From the NCBI GenBank assembly GCA_003116975.1, contig BGKB01000136.1:117551-181550 (forward strand): a stretch of 64,000 bases of DNA, written 5' to 3'. Shown here piece after piece: positions 18,986 through 28,168 of this stretch (positions are counted from its first letter, which is position 1; every line of letters starts with the position of its first letter). Under the pieces are notes generated by a model. It searched no databases. It was not told the origin of the DNA and saw only the letters and a program-made list of their open reading frames with translations. Position numbers and translations under genes: made by a program. The stretch comes from Aurantiochytrium sp. KH105. Lineage: Eukaryota > Sar > Bigyra > Thraustochytrida > Thraustochytriidae.

Positions 18986-21622
18986 TCAACCGGCTGTGAG
19001 ATCAAGACCCTTGACCATGAATTTGCCTCCGCTTCCACCTGCGCTGCTGCCCCCGCGACCACCTCCACGGCCTCCGCGGCGTGCGCCTCGCCCGCGTCCC
19101 ATCATGCCGGGCATGACACTCATGAATTGCGCTGCCGTGGCTGCCGTCGCGCTGGTTGCAGACTTGCGTCTCGAACCCTCACCCACCGGGGGCAAACCTT
19201 GTGGACGGCGGAGCTGTTGCAAACCCTGCGCCGAACCCCATACAGACTGACGCTCCTTGTCCGTTTCTGCAATTTCATCCGCGATGGAGGAGGACGCCCC
19301 CGATGCCTCGGCGTACGCTTCGGGAAGAGGTGCGATCATCATCGAATACGAGCGTTGGGTCCAAGGACCATTTTCTTGCTTCACTTTGCCCACGGCGAAT
19401 TTCGGCGCCGGCTGCTCGTACAATTCATCAAAGGGAACACCAAGCGGCGCAAAGAATGCATTCGATTCGAGCTCTTGGGCACCGCTGGAGGAACAGAGAC
19501 GTTCTGCTGGGTCATGCACGAGCAGAGCGTCCACGAGAGCCTGTGCATCCTCGGGGAAACCATCGGGATACCTTTCAATCTCAAATGAAACGAGGCTCTT
19601 GACAACGTCTCGCTCATCCTCGACCCAGAGCGGGGGCTGGCCCGCCAACATCTGGTACACCACACAGCCATAAGCCCACCAGTCGATTGCTTCTGGGATC
19701 GTCAATGTGTCCGGCTCGGCAGCACTCGGCCCATCACGGCGCCGAAAAAGCTCGGGGGCAAGGTACGCGAGCGTGCCTTCGAGCGGCATGGTGGCGCTTG
19801 CAATTTGCTCAAGTGGACGCGTTGCACCAAAGTCGCCAAGCTTGACATGCCCATTGGCATGAATGAGGACGTTCTCTGGCTTAAGGTCGCCAAAAATGAG
19901 ACCAGCGTCATGCACGGCTCGCAGCGCCGAGGCGACTTCGCCTGCGACAAAACGCGTCGTGTCCGCGTCCAGCGTACCAATCGAGGCCAGCGCAGAATGT
20001 AAGTCACCAGAGGCTGCGTATTCCATGACGAGGTTGATATTTCCTGCGCTCTCGTACAGTCCCACGAGGCGCGTGCACAGCGGGTGCTGGATGGCGTCCA
20101 TCATTTCCGCTTCGCGAAGAGCAATATCGCGATGTCGCTCACTCATGCGCTTGATGGCAAACTCTGGCCATTCCCTCGAGGGTTTGTTCTTGATTGCTTG
20201 TTGCGCGTGAAAGACTTTCGAAAACGACCCGTGACCCAGCTCGCGTCCTACAATCATGTTCATAAAGGACACGTCGCGTTTGGCGGGGATGCTCGCCTTC
20301 TCCGTTGCTCGGACCTTGCGCCGCTGCCGACGACCGCTGCTTTGGGTATCCTCGTCTTCTACTTGCGCACTGCTCTCTTCATCCTCGCTCTCGTCCCCGT
20401 CCTCCTCTTTTGCGTTCTTGTCGTCATCTTCCTGCGTCTTGGAGGCCGCCTCGAGAAAACCTTCAATGTACGCCTCGACATCGGCCTCGGCGCCGAGCAT
20501 TTCAATGGCGATTTCAGTGACAAGGTCACGATCAAAGTCGTAGAGGCTAGATAGCACAAGCGGGGCAAGGCGAGCAACAGTGTGATTCCAGTGCGTTAGC
20601 GCATTTGCAAAGAGTGAGCGAGCCACGGAGCGCACCGCAGGTGCGCCCATGGCATAAAGGCTCTCGACCGTCTCTGGGTGCTTCCAATACATGAGCGCGC
20701 GCTCGCACACGGTACTGTTGTCGCTGGCTACAGCCTCGCCAAGCTTGCGCCCTACAAGCGGACCCGAGACCGGGGCAGTTGGTGCAACGGCGAGGTCGGC
20801 GCGCAACAAGGTTTCGAGTCCATGGAGGAGAAGAACCTCTTTGGGAGAATTGCCCTCCCAAGAGGTCGGCCAGGAGTCGGTCAAACCCTTGATGACGAGA
20901 TCGATGATGTTTACCTTGTCCTCCGGTGACGCCAAACGCGCAAAAGCCATGATACATGCCGTGAGAGGACGATGGATTTCGCCAAGTGCAGACTCGCTTG
21001 GGGAAACTTTGCCGGGAATGCCGTGCAGCGGAAGCACGATGTTTGTCAATAGACCAAGGTCTGCGTTACTGAGCGGCAAAACCATGCCTTGCACGATCGT
21101 CGTTACCGTGTGCAATAGGCCCGCCACTGCGGCGAGGCCTTCACGCGAATCCGGCGGATCACGCGCACACAATTTCAGAAATCCGCCCATGGCACCGCGA
21201 AGCTTTGTGCGGCCGATGGCCGACTCGTCGAGTGCGTAGCTCACGCAAATGGCATCATGCAAGGCGGCACTGTTGCGCACTTGCAAGGCTTCGAGCGCGA
21301 GGTTTCCGATGGTCCAGTCGAAGACGTCCCTGCGTGCGTCCTCGTTGAACTCTGGCGTTCCATGCAGAAGCGACAGGACGCAGGCGTCGAGGGCTGCGCA
21401 CGCTGCCGTGGCTCCTTCGCGCGTCGCGGCCGAGGGTTGCCACCACGTCTTGAGCGCAGCGCGCAGGTTCGCACGGAGCGTGACGTCTTCGTCCCACTCG
21501 AAGTCGCGGAGCTCGCCAGCGTCCGCAATCTCGCGCAGTGTTCCCGCGGCCGCAGCCGTCCCGGCGCCTCCTCTGGCAAGCGCGGCCAGCACCGGCGCAG
21601 CCTCGCGATCCTCGGCCGCCAT
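18986..21622 (-). CDS. PP2A B56-like regulatory subunit fused to PDK1-like AGC kinase
   Basis: The start MAAEDREAAP (21622) gives 878 residues; an in-frame Met 49 codons upstream adds a Phe-rich leader read from an A-rich tract. Residues about 40-395 are helical repeats resembling the PP2A B56 (PR61) subunit: LPLHGIPGK at 198-205, SPKEVLLLHGLETLL at 259-273, ERALMYWKHPE at 307-317 and THWNHTVARLAPL at 343-355, matching B56 blocks in the same order. An acidic-basic linker follows (397-450). Residues about 457-725 are a kinase: glycine loop GRELGHGSFSKV, Lys491 in FAIKRM, Glu504, catalytic loop FGDLKPEN (D579, K581, N584), DFG 597-599 and APE 622-624. It most resembles AGC/PDK1. HRD is changed to FGD, so it is a non-RD kinase, but all catalytic residues remain. 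The tail ends in an RGG-rich stretch (843-858). B56 recruits substrates to the PP2A core; joining this to a kinase suggests a kinase-phosphatase switch, by inference. Confidence 0.85.
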   Translation of the reverse strand: MAAEDREAAPVLAALARGGAGTAAAAGTLREIADAGELRDFEWDEDVTLRANLRAALKTWWQPSAATREGATAACAALDACVLSLLHGTPEFNEDARRDVFDWTIGNLALEALQVRNSAALHDAICVSYALDESAIGRTKLRGAMGGFLKLCARDPPDSREGLAAVAGLLHTVTTIVQGMVLPLSNADLGLLTNIVLPLHGIPGKVSPSESALGEIHRPLTACIMAFARLASPEDKVNIIDLVIKGLTDSWPTSWEGNSPKEVLLLHGLETLLRADLAVAPTAPVSGPLVGRKLGEAVASDNSTVCERALMYWKHPETVESLYAMGAPAVRSVARSLFANALTHWNHTVARLAPLVLSSLYDFDRDLVTEIAIEMLGAEADVEAYIEGFLEAASKTQEDDDKNAKEEDGDESEDEESSAQVEDEDTQSSGRRQRRKVRATEKASIPAKRDVSFMNMIVGRELGHGSFSKVFHAQQAIKNKPSREWPEFAIKRMSERHRDIALREAEMMDAIQHPLCTRLVGLYESAGNINLVMEYAASGDLHSALASIGTLDADTTRFVAGEVASALRAVHDAGLIFGDLKPENVLIHANGHVKLGDFGATRPLEQIASATMPLEGTLAYLAPELFRRRDGPSAAEPDTLTIPEAIDWWAYGCVVYQMLAGQPPLWVEDERDVVKSLVSFEIERYPDGFPEDAQALVDALLVHDPAERLCSSSGAQELESNAFFAPLGVPFDELYEQPAPKFAVGKVKQENGPWTQRSYSMMIAPLPEAYAEASGASSSIADEIAETDKERQSVWGSAQGLQQLRRPQGLPPVGEGSRRKSATSATAATAAQFMSVMPGMMGRGRGARRGGRGGGRGGSSAGGSGGKFMVKGLDLTAG

Positions 21623-22546
21623 CTTCCTGCGACTGTCTCGCTGCCGGCCGGAGGGGTTCGTTCGTACGTACGTTTGCAGTTTATTTATTCGCGGTCGAGA
21701 TCGACGCTGAGATCGATGGGATCCTTGCTCGGATCCTTGGGAAAAAAAAAAACAAAAAAACAGGATCATCGAGACGTGTCAAAGGCAAATCAAGGCTTCA
21801 CAGCAAGCTGGAGGAACCTCATGCATTTCCCCCCATTCACCTCGCGTATGCCTACTACAGAGATTGCCAAAAGCTTTATGCTGATGGTCTGCAATGGCGC
21901 AGAAAGAAGTTTGGTTCATAACATCAGAAGAAACGGCGCCCTTTGATGGTGAATGATCATGAACGAACCGAAAAGCACGTCATCTCGGTGGTACTGACCC
22001 TCGCTGTTCAACCTCGCGAGAACAAATGCTTGATTGACTTTACTCATGCTTGGTTCTTTGCCTGCGAGAACCTCTTGAAAGGAACTTTAGGCTCTTCTTG
22101 AAAGAAAGTATAAGTAGGCCTAAGTTACAAATTATTCTGGACAGGCTAGCCGCCAAGAACGATGATCATTCACTATTACATTCATTTGGCGTCGCGTATG
22201 TTCCCTTTCCTTCTTTGGCATCCGGTCGCGCCTCCTTAACAAGCTCACGAGGTCGCACGAGCGCGCCCCGGACGAGTGCCAAGAGATAGGGTGGCGCAGA
22301 TGTGAAGAATAAATTTACTTGCCACACATGAACGACTTCACCCGGTTCACTCACCCTCGAACAACGACAGCGACGAGGTACTGCCCCTGGGCCTGTGCTG
22401 CGCTCAGCCCCAATGGCACCCAGAACCAGCGACTTTTACCGCGCAGCGATGCGCCCCCCAACCCCCCAAAGAGACCATGACCGCCTTTCACCAGAGCCTG
22501 CCTGCATTCCCAGACCGAGCCACCATGGTCCAAGGTCGTCCGTCTT
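21623..22546. other. Intergenic region upstream of the B56-kinase gene
   Basis: It contains an A-rich tract at about 21740-21762 and TAGGCCTA at 22115-22122. The remaining sequence is A/T-richer on the left and GC-rich on the right. Short frames only; no gene called. Confidence 0.4.
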
Positions 22547-23151
22547 GTGAGCGCTCCTTGCCAACGCGCATCACACCTTGCTTGTTCCAAGATGACCGAT
22601 CCCGCCTGCCGCAGGCGACCCCGCCTCTGCCAAAACCCGGCCCGAAGCCTCGCAAGCTCGCAGGCTCGCAAGCTCGCAGGCTCGCAGGCTCGCAATCTCC
22701 GGCTCGCCGCACGTCGCGCCTCGCTCGCCGGCGTCGCGAGCGCCGGCCTGCTCGTGGTCCTGCACCTGCTGCTGCTCCTGCACCTGCTCCTGCACGCGCT
22801 GCCCTGGGCACGTGCCGCCCCGGCGCCAAACTTGCTTACGCGCGACTGCGACTCGCATGTGTGCGCCGCTGCCTTCGCGCGGTGCGAGCGCGACGTCGAT
22901 ACCGCAGCCGACGGCGACACCGCGGCGCGAGCGCGACGCGCGAGCGCGGGCGCAGTCCCCGAAGCCCTGCCCTGCGCGGCGCGAGGAGCTCGGAGCGCGG
23001 GCGGGCGCGGGCGCGGGCGCTGGCGGCGGCGTCACGCGGCGCGAAAGCGGTGCACGCACGTGCACGAGCACGTGCACGTGCTGCGCGGCCTTCTTAAGGA
23101 GCCCGGCGACGCTCGGACCCAGCCCGCCAACGCCAGCGCCAACGCCGACGC

Positions 23152-23184
<33 letters not shown>

Positions 23185-23281
23185 CGGGGACGGAGAGGAC
23201 GACGAGCGGCAGCAGCGGCCGCAGGAGAGGAACAAGTCGAGACGGCCGGCGGCCTCGCGAGGCGGACTTGACCTGACTTGA
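22547..23281 (+). CDS. Doubtful ORF with signal-anchor-like segment
   Basis: This 244-residue open frame ends 23 bases before the start codon of the ankyrin-SAM gene. It holds a strongly hydrophobic run rich in Leu and Val at about 58-86, followed by a region with six Cys, then an Arg-rich part and a Gly/Glu/Asp repeat at about 200-215. The hydrophobic run ending in Ala-rich sequence looks like a signal peptide or anchor, but the upstream part encodes a 10-bp DNA repeat (about 22648-22696). The downstream acidic part is a GAGGGC repeat. I do not recognise it. It could be a small secreted protein, an upstream exon of the ankyrin gene, or chance. The closeness to the next gene argues against an independent transcript. 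Confidence 0.2.
22648..22697. repeat. 10-bp tandem repeat (GCTCGCAAGC/GCTCGCAGGC)
   Basis: About five tandem units alternate CTCGCAAG and CTCGCAGG. It falls inside the doubtful open frame upstream of the ankyrin-SAM gene and produces Leu-Ala-Gly-Ser-Gln-Ala repeats there. Confidence 0.85.
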
Positions 23282-23304
23282 CTTGGAGACGAGGGCGGGA
23301 AGAA

Positions 23305-24612
23305 ATGGGGAGCATGCGCAGGCTCATCAAGCTTGGCGACCTTGCCGGCGTGCAGCGCGCCGTGCAGAGGAAACCTGACTTGCTCGACGCGAGCGTGTCG
23401 AGTGGTGGGCATACGCCGCTTATGTGGGCCATACACAGCGCATCCGGAGGCCAGACCGCCATCGCAGAATGGCTCCTTGAACGCGGCGCCAAGATCGACC
23501 TGCAAAATAACAACGGATGGACTGCTCTTATGCTCGCATGCCGCTACGACCAGCCCGACATGGCCCAAATGCTCATCGAGCAAGGCGCCAAAATGAATCT
23601 ACAGGAAAGCAAAGGGTGGACCGCTCTCATGTTCGCGTGTCGCTACGATCAGCCCGATACGGCCCTGGCGCTCATCGAGCAGGGCGCCAAGTTGGACTTG
23701 CAGGATACCGAGGGAGGGACCGCGCTGATGTACGCGTGCTGCTACAACCAGCCGGATACAGCCCAGGCGATCATCCAGCGTGGCGCCAAGGTAAATCTGC
23801 GGGACAACGAGGGATGGACCGCTCTCATGCTCGCGAGTCGCTACGACCAGCCCGACACGGCCCAGGCGCTCATCCAGCGCGGTGCCAAACTTGACCTTCA
23901 ACTAACCGATGGATGGACGGCGCTCATGCTGTCATGTCAACAGCCCGAAGAATCGCATCACACCGCGGAAGGACTTCTTCGCAGCCTCAAGCTCTGCTAC
24001 GCGGCAGGCGCTGATTTGAGTCTCGAAACCGTCGATGGCAACGACGCCTTGGCGTGGGCCAGATGGTTTGATCGTCCCGACGCTGTCGCGTTTTTGGAAT
24101 TCGCAACGGCGTCAGAGGTTGCACAGATTCCCCGAGACGCCCTACGGCAGCCACAGGATCTCGTGGTCGCATTCTATGAAGAAAACCTGCTTACGGTGGA
24201 GGATTGCTTGATGCTGGAAGACGAGGACCTCAAGGGGATGGGCGTGAGTTCACCGTCTAAACGGCGCGCAATCCTGCAGCGGCTCAATCCGAGTTTTGCA
24301 CCTCCACCACGAAATTCGCTGCCGAGACGCGCCTCGCATCACATGTCAAAGGTCATGCGGCGGCTCTCGGGTGCTGATCAGAACGATGCCTGCCTCGCAA
24401 CCGACTGGGGTTCGAACGGTGCGAATCACGAGTTTGCGAGCACGATGGAAAACGGAAGGATTCGGCACGCGAAGAAGGTCACGTGGTTCGATAAGGAAGG
24501 TCACGACGATGATATTGATCTGCAGACCTCTCGTGGTATTGGAACCTCACGGAAAGAGGTCAGCTTTTATCACGAACCGCTACACGTCCAATCTGCAAAG
24601 CAGCGGCAATGA
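23305..24612 (+). CDS. Ankyrin-repeat and SAM-domain protein
   Basis: The 435-residue protein starts at MGSMRRLIKLGDLAGVQ, which is a good ankyrin cap; the Met at 23278 adds nine residues. Six ankyrin repeats of 33 residues span about 34-240. Four inner ones are close copies with the pattern GWTALMxACRYDQPDTAxxL followed by an I.(Q/R).GAK..LQ end. The GWTALM and YDQPDTA words recur almost unchanged. Residues about 283-327 look like a SAM domain: FYEENLLTVEDCLMLEDEDL followed by GMGVSSPSKRRAILQRL. The C-terminal 105 residues are polar and probably disordered, with basic and Ser-rich stretches. Ankyrin plus SAM proteins act as scaffolds for signalling or RNA/protein complexes; no enzyme domain is present. 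The near-identity of repeats implies recent internal duplication or gene conversion. No membrane segment is seen. Confidence 0.9.
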   Translation: MGSMRRLIKLGDLAGVQRAVQRKPDLLDASVSSGGHTPLMWAIHSASGGQTAIAEWLLERGAKIDLQNNNGWTALMLACRYDQPDMAQMLIEQGAKMNLQESKGWTALMFACRYDQPDTALALIEQGAKLDLQDTEGGTALMYACCYNQPDTAQAIIQRGAKVNLRDNEGWTALMLASRYDQPDTAQALIQRGAKLDLQLTDGWTALMLSCQQPEESHHTAEGLLRSLKLCYAAGADLSLETVDGNDALAWARWFDRPDAVAFLEFATASEVAQIPRDALRQPQDLVVAFYEENLLTVEDCLMLEDEDLKGMGVSSPSKRRAILQRLNPSFAPPPRNSLPRRASHHMSKVMRRLSGADQNDACLATDWGSNGANHEFASTMENGRIRHAKKVTWFDKEGHDDDIDLQTSRGIGTSRKEVSFYHEPLHVQSAKQRQ

Positions 24613-25364
24613 CTATAGCAAGATTGACATGATGCCGTGAGTGTTTTCATTTCCATCAAGCGCAAGATGTACCGTGCACTCGCTGATGCGGCGTTGGCTG
24701 CTTTTCAAGCTCGATGGCTGCCTTACCATCGATCTTCACCCGACGCCAGCTGAGTGTGAAAAAAGTGTTTGCATAGCTGACCGACCGTGCCAGTGCCTGA
24801 CGAGACTGGAATGGGGTCGTCGTGATATATTTTTTGTTCGCCACACGTTTGCTTGTGATGTTGAGATAATAAAATGATGTTATTTGTTCTGTTTACCGCC
24901 GCGCACCCGAGTCTCAACGTGCTTTGGGGCTGCTCTTCTTCAAGTATACAGCCATAAAGATCTTCAGAAGTCGCAGCGGTTCGAAGTCCACCAAAGCTAC
25001 AAGAGTCACGTCCAATGTGCGACAAGTACTGCGTAAATATTTTATAGATTGACTGCAAGATGCGTCGCGAAGCGATTCCGTACGCATCTGGTTAAGGACG
25101 AAGACTCTATCCTTCGTAGCTCCATGGTGAGGCAAATCGAAAAGCAATTCAAGAAGCGAGATCTCTTGGATCCTGTGAGGCGCAGAGCATCCTTGGCAAA
25201 CGCGGAAAACAATCGCGCCGACGAGGCCAGAGGCAAAGCAAGACAAGGCAAGGCAACAAAACGGGGCGAGGCGCCACTGGTGGACGGCTTCGAGAGGCTT
25301 CGGCCCCCAAACGCCTCGGCCGAGCGCAAGGGTGCCTGTACAAGTCGAGAGAAGGACATTGAGC
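24613..25364. other. Intergenic region
   Basis: A 752-base gap between two plus-strand genes. From about 24920 to 25360 both strands stay open in protein-like frames (a plus frame beginning at 25049 and a minus frame ending at 24914), but neither has a recognisable domain and they cannot both be real. It is the likely promoter and leader of the DHH gene. Confidence 0.35.
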
Positions 25365-26660
25365 ATGGCGGCAAGCTTGGAGCAAGTCCTCGCACGAGGT
25401 CGAGCTGCCTTTACCCAGCTCGAGGCCGCAGCCCCGGCGGGGGGAAGGCGCATTCTGGCTGTAGCGGGTAACGATGCATGCGACGCCGACTCGCTGGTGA
25501 GCGCCATCGGTTTTGCGTGGTGGTGGTCCGTGAGCAAGAGCACGGCCGATCTTGGATGCGACCCGGTGGCTCTCGCCAACGTACCGCGCAACGAACTCAA
25601 GCTGCGCAAGGATGCCGAGCTGCTTTTCAAAAAGGCAGGCATGTCTCCCGAGGGTCTCGTCTTTGTTGACGAGGCCGCGCAGGTCCTGCAGACTGTGTCC
25701 GCAGAAACGCGCGCCTCGCACGTTGCGCTGGGGCTCACGGATCACAACGCGCTCACAGCCCGTCTCGGTGCCATTTTCGGCTCGGACGTCAATGTCATGG
25801 GGATCATGGATCATCACCAGGATTCTGGCGCGCACAAAGACGCGGCAGTGCGTGTCGTCGACGAAGGCTGCGGCTCGGCATGCACCCTTGTCGCCGAGCG
25901 AATCCTGGACGAGGGCGAGGCCCTCGATGTTCCGGATGCCCTGGTGACCATGTTGCTTGGCGTCATCTTGCTCGACACCCGCGACTTTGACCCCGATGCC
26001 AAGAAGTTCAGCGACAGGGACGTTCGTGTGCACAAGGCCCTCTGCGACCGCTTTGCGTCGATTGTTCCTGATCGCGAGGCCCAGTCGGTTCTTTTCCGCG
26101 AACTCATGGATGCCCGAGGCGACGTCGAAGGCTTTTCAGCATCAGATCTGCTGCGTCTTGACTTCAAGAGCGTCGCGCTCTCTCAAGGGACCTTTGCTGG
26201 GTCTACCATTGGCTTTGCATCAATCATGGACACCGCCAAAGGGTTCGTAGCACGCGCAGAGGAGAGCGGCGAGGGGCTTGATTCGGCCTTGCAGTCAATG
26301 ATGAGTGATAGCGAGCTTGATGCGCTCTTTTGCCTGTGCAAGCCCGTCAAGTTGCCCGAAGGCGGGGGTAAAATGAAGTCCGTAGTGATGCGCGCGCGCA
26401 AAGAAGGCTTGCTGCCTCCCTTGTGCGACGCGCTTGACCGTCTTCCGCAAGGATTGCCTGACGAGCTTGCTGCGAATCCACTCTTTGGGGCAGATGTGCA
26501 AGATATTGTCAATCAAGGTTTTGGACTTGTTGCTGACGAGTCGTTGCGCGAGAGCGCTGGCCTTCCTGCAGAGGGACTCGCCGCCGTCAAACACTTGCGG
26601 CGTGCAATCACGAGAAAAACCCTCATGCCAACCGTAATTAGCATGCTCGAACAAATTTAG
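25365..26660 (+). CDS. DHH-family exopolyphosphatase / Prune-like phosphoesterase
   Basis: This 431-residue protein starts at MAASLEQVLARG; an in-frame Met 11 codons upstream is less likely. It has the four DHH phosphoesterase motifs: GNDACDADSLVSAI (residues 35-48), LTDHN (D126), the hallmark MDHHQDS (DHH at 149-151) and LLDTRDFD (D204), all metal-binding in known structures. The C-terminal third fits a DHHA2 domain. The first motif is closest to the PPX1/Prune group, which hydrolyses inorganic polyphosphate, short polyphosphates or nucleoside tetraphosphates with divalent metal. The protein keeps DHH as in yeast exopolyphosphatase, whereas animal Prune has DHR; so long-chain polyphosphatase activity is plausible. 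No targeting peptide is evident, hence cytosolic. Manganese-dependent family II pyrophosphatase is a less likely alternative because of motif I and length. Confidence 0.9.
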   Translation: MAASLEQVLARGRAAFTQLEAAAPAGGRRILAVAGNDACDADSLVSAIGFAWWWSVSKSTADLGCDPVALANVPRNELKLRKDAELLFKKAGMSPEGLVFVDEAAQVLQTVSAETRASHVALGLTDHNALTARLGAIFGSDVNVMGIMDHHQDSGAHKDAAVRVVDEGCGSACTLVAERILDEGEALDVPDALVTMLLGVILLDTRDFDPDAKKFSDRDVRVHKALCDRFASIVPDREAQSVLFRELMDARGDVEGFSASDLLRLDFKSVALSQGTFAGSTIGFASIMDTAKGFVARAEESGEGLDSALQSMMSDSELDALFCLCKPVKLPEGGGKMKSVVMRARKEGLLPPLCDALDRLPQGLPDELAANPLFGADVQDIVNQGFGLVADESLRESAGLPAEGLAAVKHLRRAITRKTLMPTVISMLEQI

Positions 26661-26807
26661 GAAAGATTCTTCCGTGAGCAAGCTGCCTCGTTGCTTGCTT
26701 GCTTGTGAACGGGCTTTGTAGAGCAAGCACAAGGAAGTCCTTGCTGCAGTCGATTCTTCAAGAGAAATACTAAAAAATCAACGTGAAAAGAATACTGACC
26801 TTGAATA

Positions 26808-27191
26808 TTACAAAAGACTAACGCAGGGACTCTGAGCAGCGCAAAAATACGTATACATGTCAACCTCAAAAGCATTTTCGCAAAAGTTGTTCAATTTTCG
26901 TCCCTTGCATTTCTTCTTCTTCATGCATGTTAGGACGGAGTCGAAAAAGCTTTCTTGCGCGCTGCACATTTGCAGAATATCGTCCACTTCAGGTCTTGCT
27001 GACGCCGGTTTCATGCACCGCTTGGCTGCCTTGAAGCATCGTTTAGTGAGCCACTTGGGCCGCTTGCCGAGCTCGCGATGCGTAAGCGGCATAAGACTAT
27101 CGTTTTCTTGCACGTGAAACCCCGTGCAGAGTGCGAGCATCGCCGCAACTACGAAGAGCGCAAGAGCAGTCCTCGCGGAGAGAGAAGCCAT
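26808..27191 (-). CDS. Small secreted Cys-rich protein
   Basis: Starting at MASLSARTALALFVVAAMLA, this 127-residue protein opens with a clear signal peptide (Leu/Val/Ala core, likely cleavage after CTGF near residue 20-22). The mature part is about 105 residues, Lys/Arg-rich, with eight Cys, including CFKAAKRC, CMKKKKC and a final CAAQSPC. Even Cys number and basic charge suggest a disulphide-bonded extracellular or vacuolar peptide. The upstream Met at 27329 would bury the signal peptide behind 46 residues, so I reject it. I do not recognise the family. An antimicrobial, inhibitor or effector-like role would fit but nothing proves it. It is convergent with the DHH gene, with 147 bases between stops. 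Confidence 0.65.
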   Translation of the reverse strand: MASLSARTALALFVVAAMLALCTGFHVQENDSLMPLTHRELGKRPKWLTKRCFKAAKRCMKPASARPEVDDILQMCSAQESFFDSVLTCMKKKKCKGRKLNNFCENAFEVDMYTYFCAAQSPCVSLL

Positions 27192-27873
27192 CGCTCCTTG
27201 CAAGAGCTGGCCTGACCTTGCTTGACGTACAATGCGTGGACAGCGGCGGCCCTGGTCCACCTGGCGCGGGCCCCTTGGCCTCGCGCAATCTGCGCAAAGC
27301 CCGTGAAGGCTTTGCTTGATTGCCTCCACGCGAACAGAAGCCGGTGAATCGGCTGCAGCTCGGCCTCCTTTTTACTAAGGCCAAGTTCGGCCATCCATCA
27401 TTGACTGACAGGGAGAGACACACAGAGAATGAGTGACTTTACGGAATACTGTACTCAAAGGGGAGTAGGACTTTTGCCCAGTCGTACAAATGGTGGCTCC
27501 TTGCAGTTCTTCCATCAAGCCTCTCCTCCCGTTCTTTCTTTCTAGTTTATCGGTTATTTGCCTGTTGAAAGTATGACCCCAAGGGAAACTATTGTCCGGA
27601 AGGGTCACTATCTGCGCTTCTCGTTGTGGTTGGTTGTTTGGCTGGCTTGCTTCCTGGCTGGCCGGATGACTTGTGCGCAGAAAATGTGGCTGGTCTCTCG
27701 CACGTCGAATCGCAAGTGCGTCGACTCGCTTTCTCGTTCGATGCGCACAAACGGACGCCATTATCACCCGGCCGACTAACAGCCCCAGATAACTCAGCGT
27801 GTCCTTTTACCATCATCCTACGGCCCGCCCAGCCTAGCCACGCATTTCTAGCTCTCTCCCCACTGTGACCTAC

Positions 27874-27908
<35 letters not shown>

Positions 27909-28168
27909 CTGTCGGCTGGTGTGGCCGACCTGGCGGGCGACAGCGACGCTCTTCACGGTGATCACGACGATGGCGCGCGGACAGGAACGGAAGGCGCACG
28001 ATCTCGGATCGTGCAGGATCGGTTCTGCGTAAGAGTGCCAGCCTCTTCCTCGCAGGAAAAGCAAAAGCGCATCGAAGAGCGACTCCGAGGCCGCGTACGC
28101 GCGCGACGCGCGCGAGGCGAGGAACGGCGCTGGCGGCGCAGGCGGCGCTCAGACGCGGAGCAACGACG
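27192..28168. other. Divergent intergenic region with (CTG)n
   Basis: Nearly 1 kb between the secreted-protein gene (minus) and the coiled-coil gene (plus), presumably holding both promoters. A (CTG)n run lies at about 27873-27907. Long minus-strand frames through here owe their length to the GC-rich repeat and show no domain. Confidence 0.45.
27873..27907. repeat. (CTG)n microsatellite
   Basis: Eleven or so perfect CTG triplets lie about 260 bases upstream of the coiled-coil gene start. It is not in a credible coding frame. Confidence 0.9.

Noticed and set aside
24914..25395. Minus-strand exon upstream of the DHH gene
   Set aside because: The frame is protein-like, but the opposite strand is equally open and neither has a domain, so no strand can be chosen.
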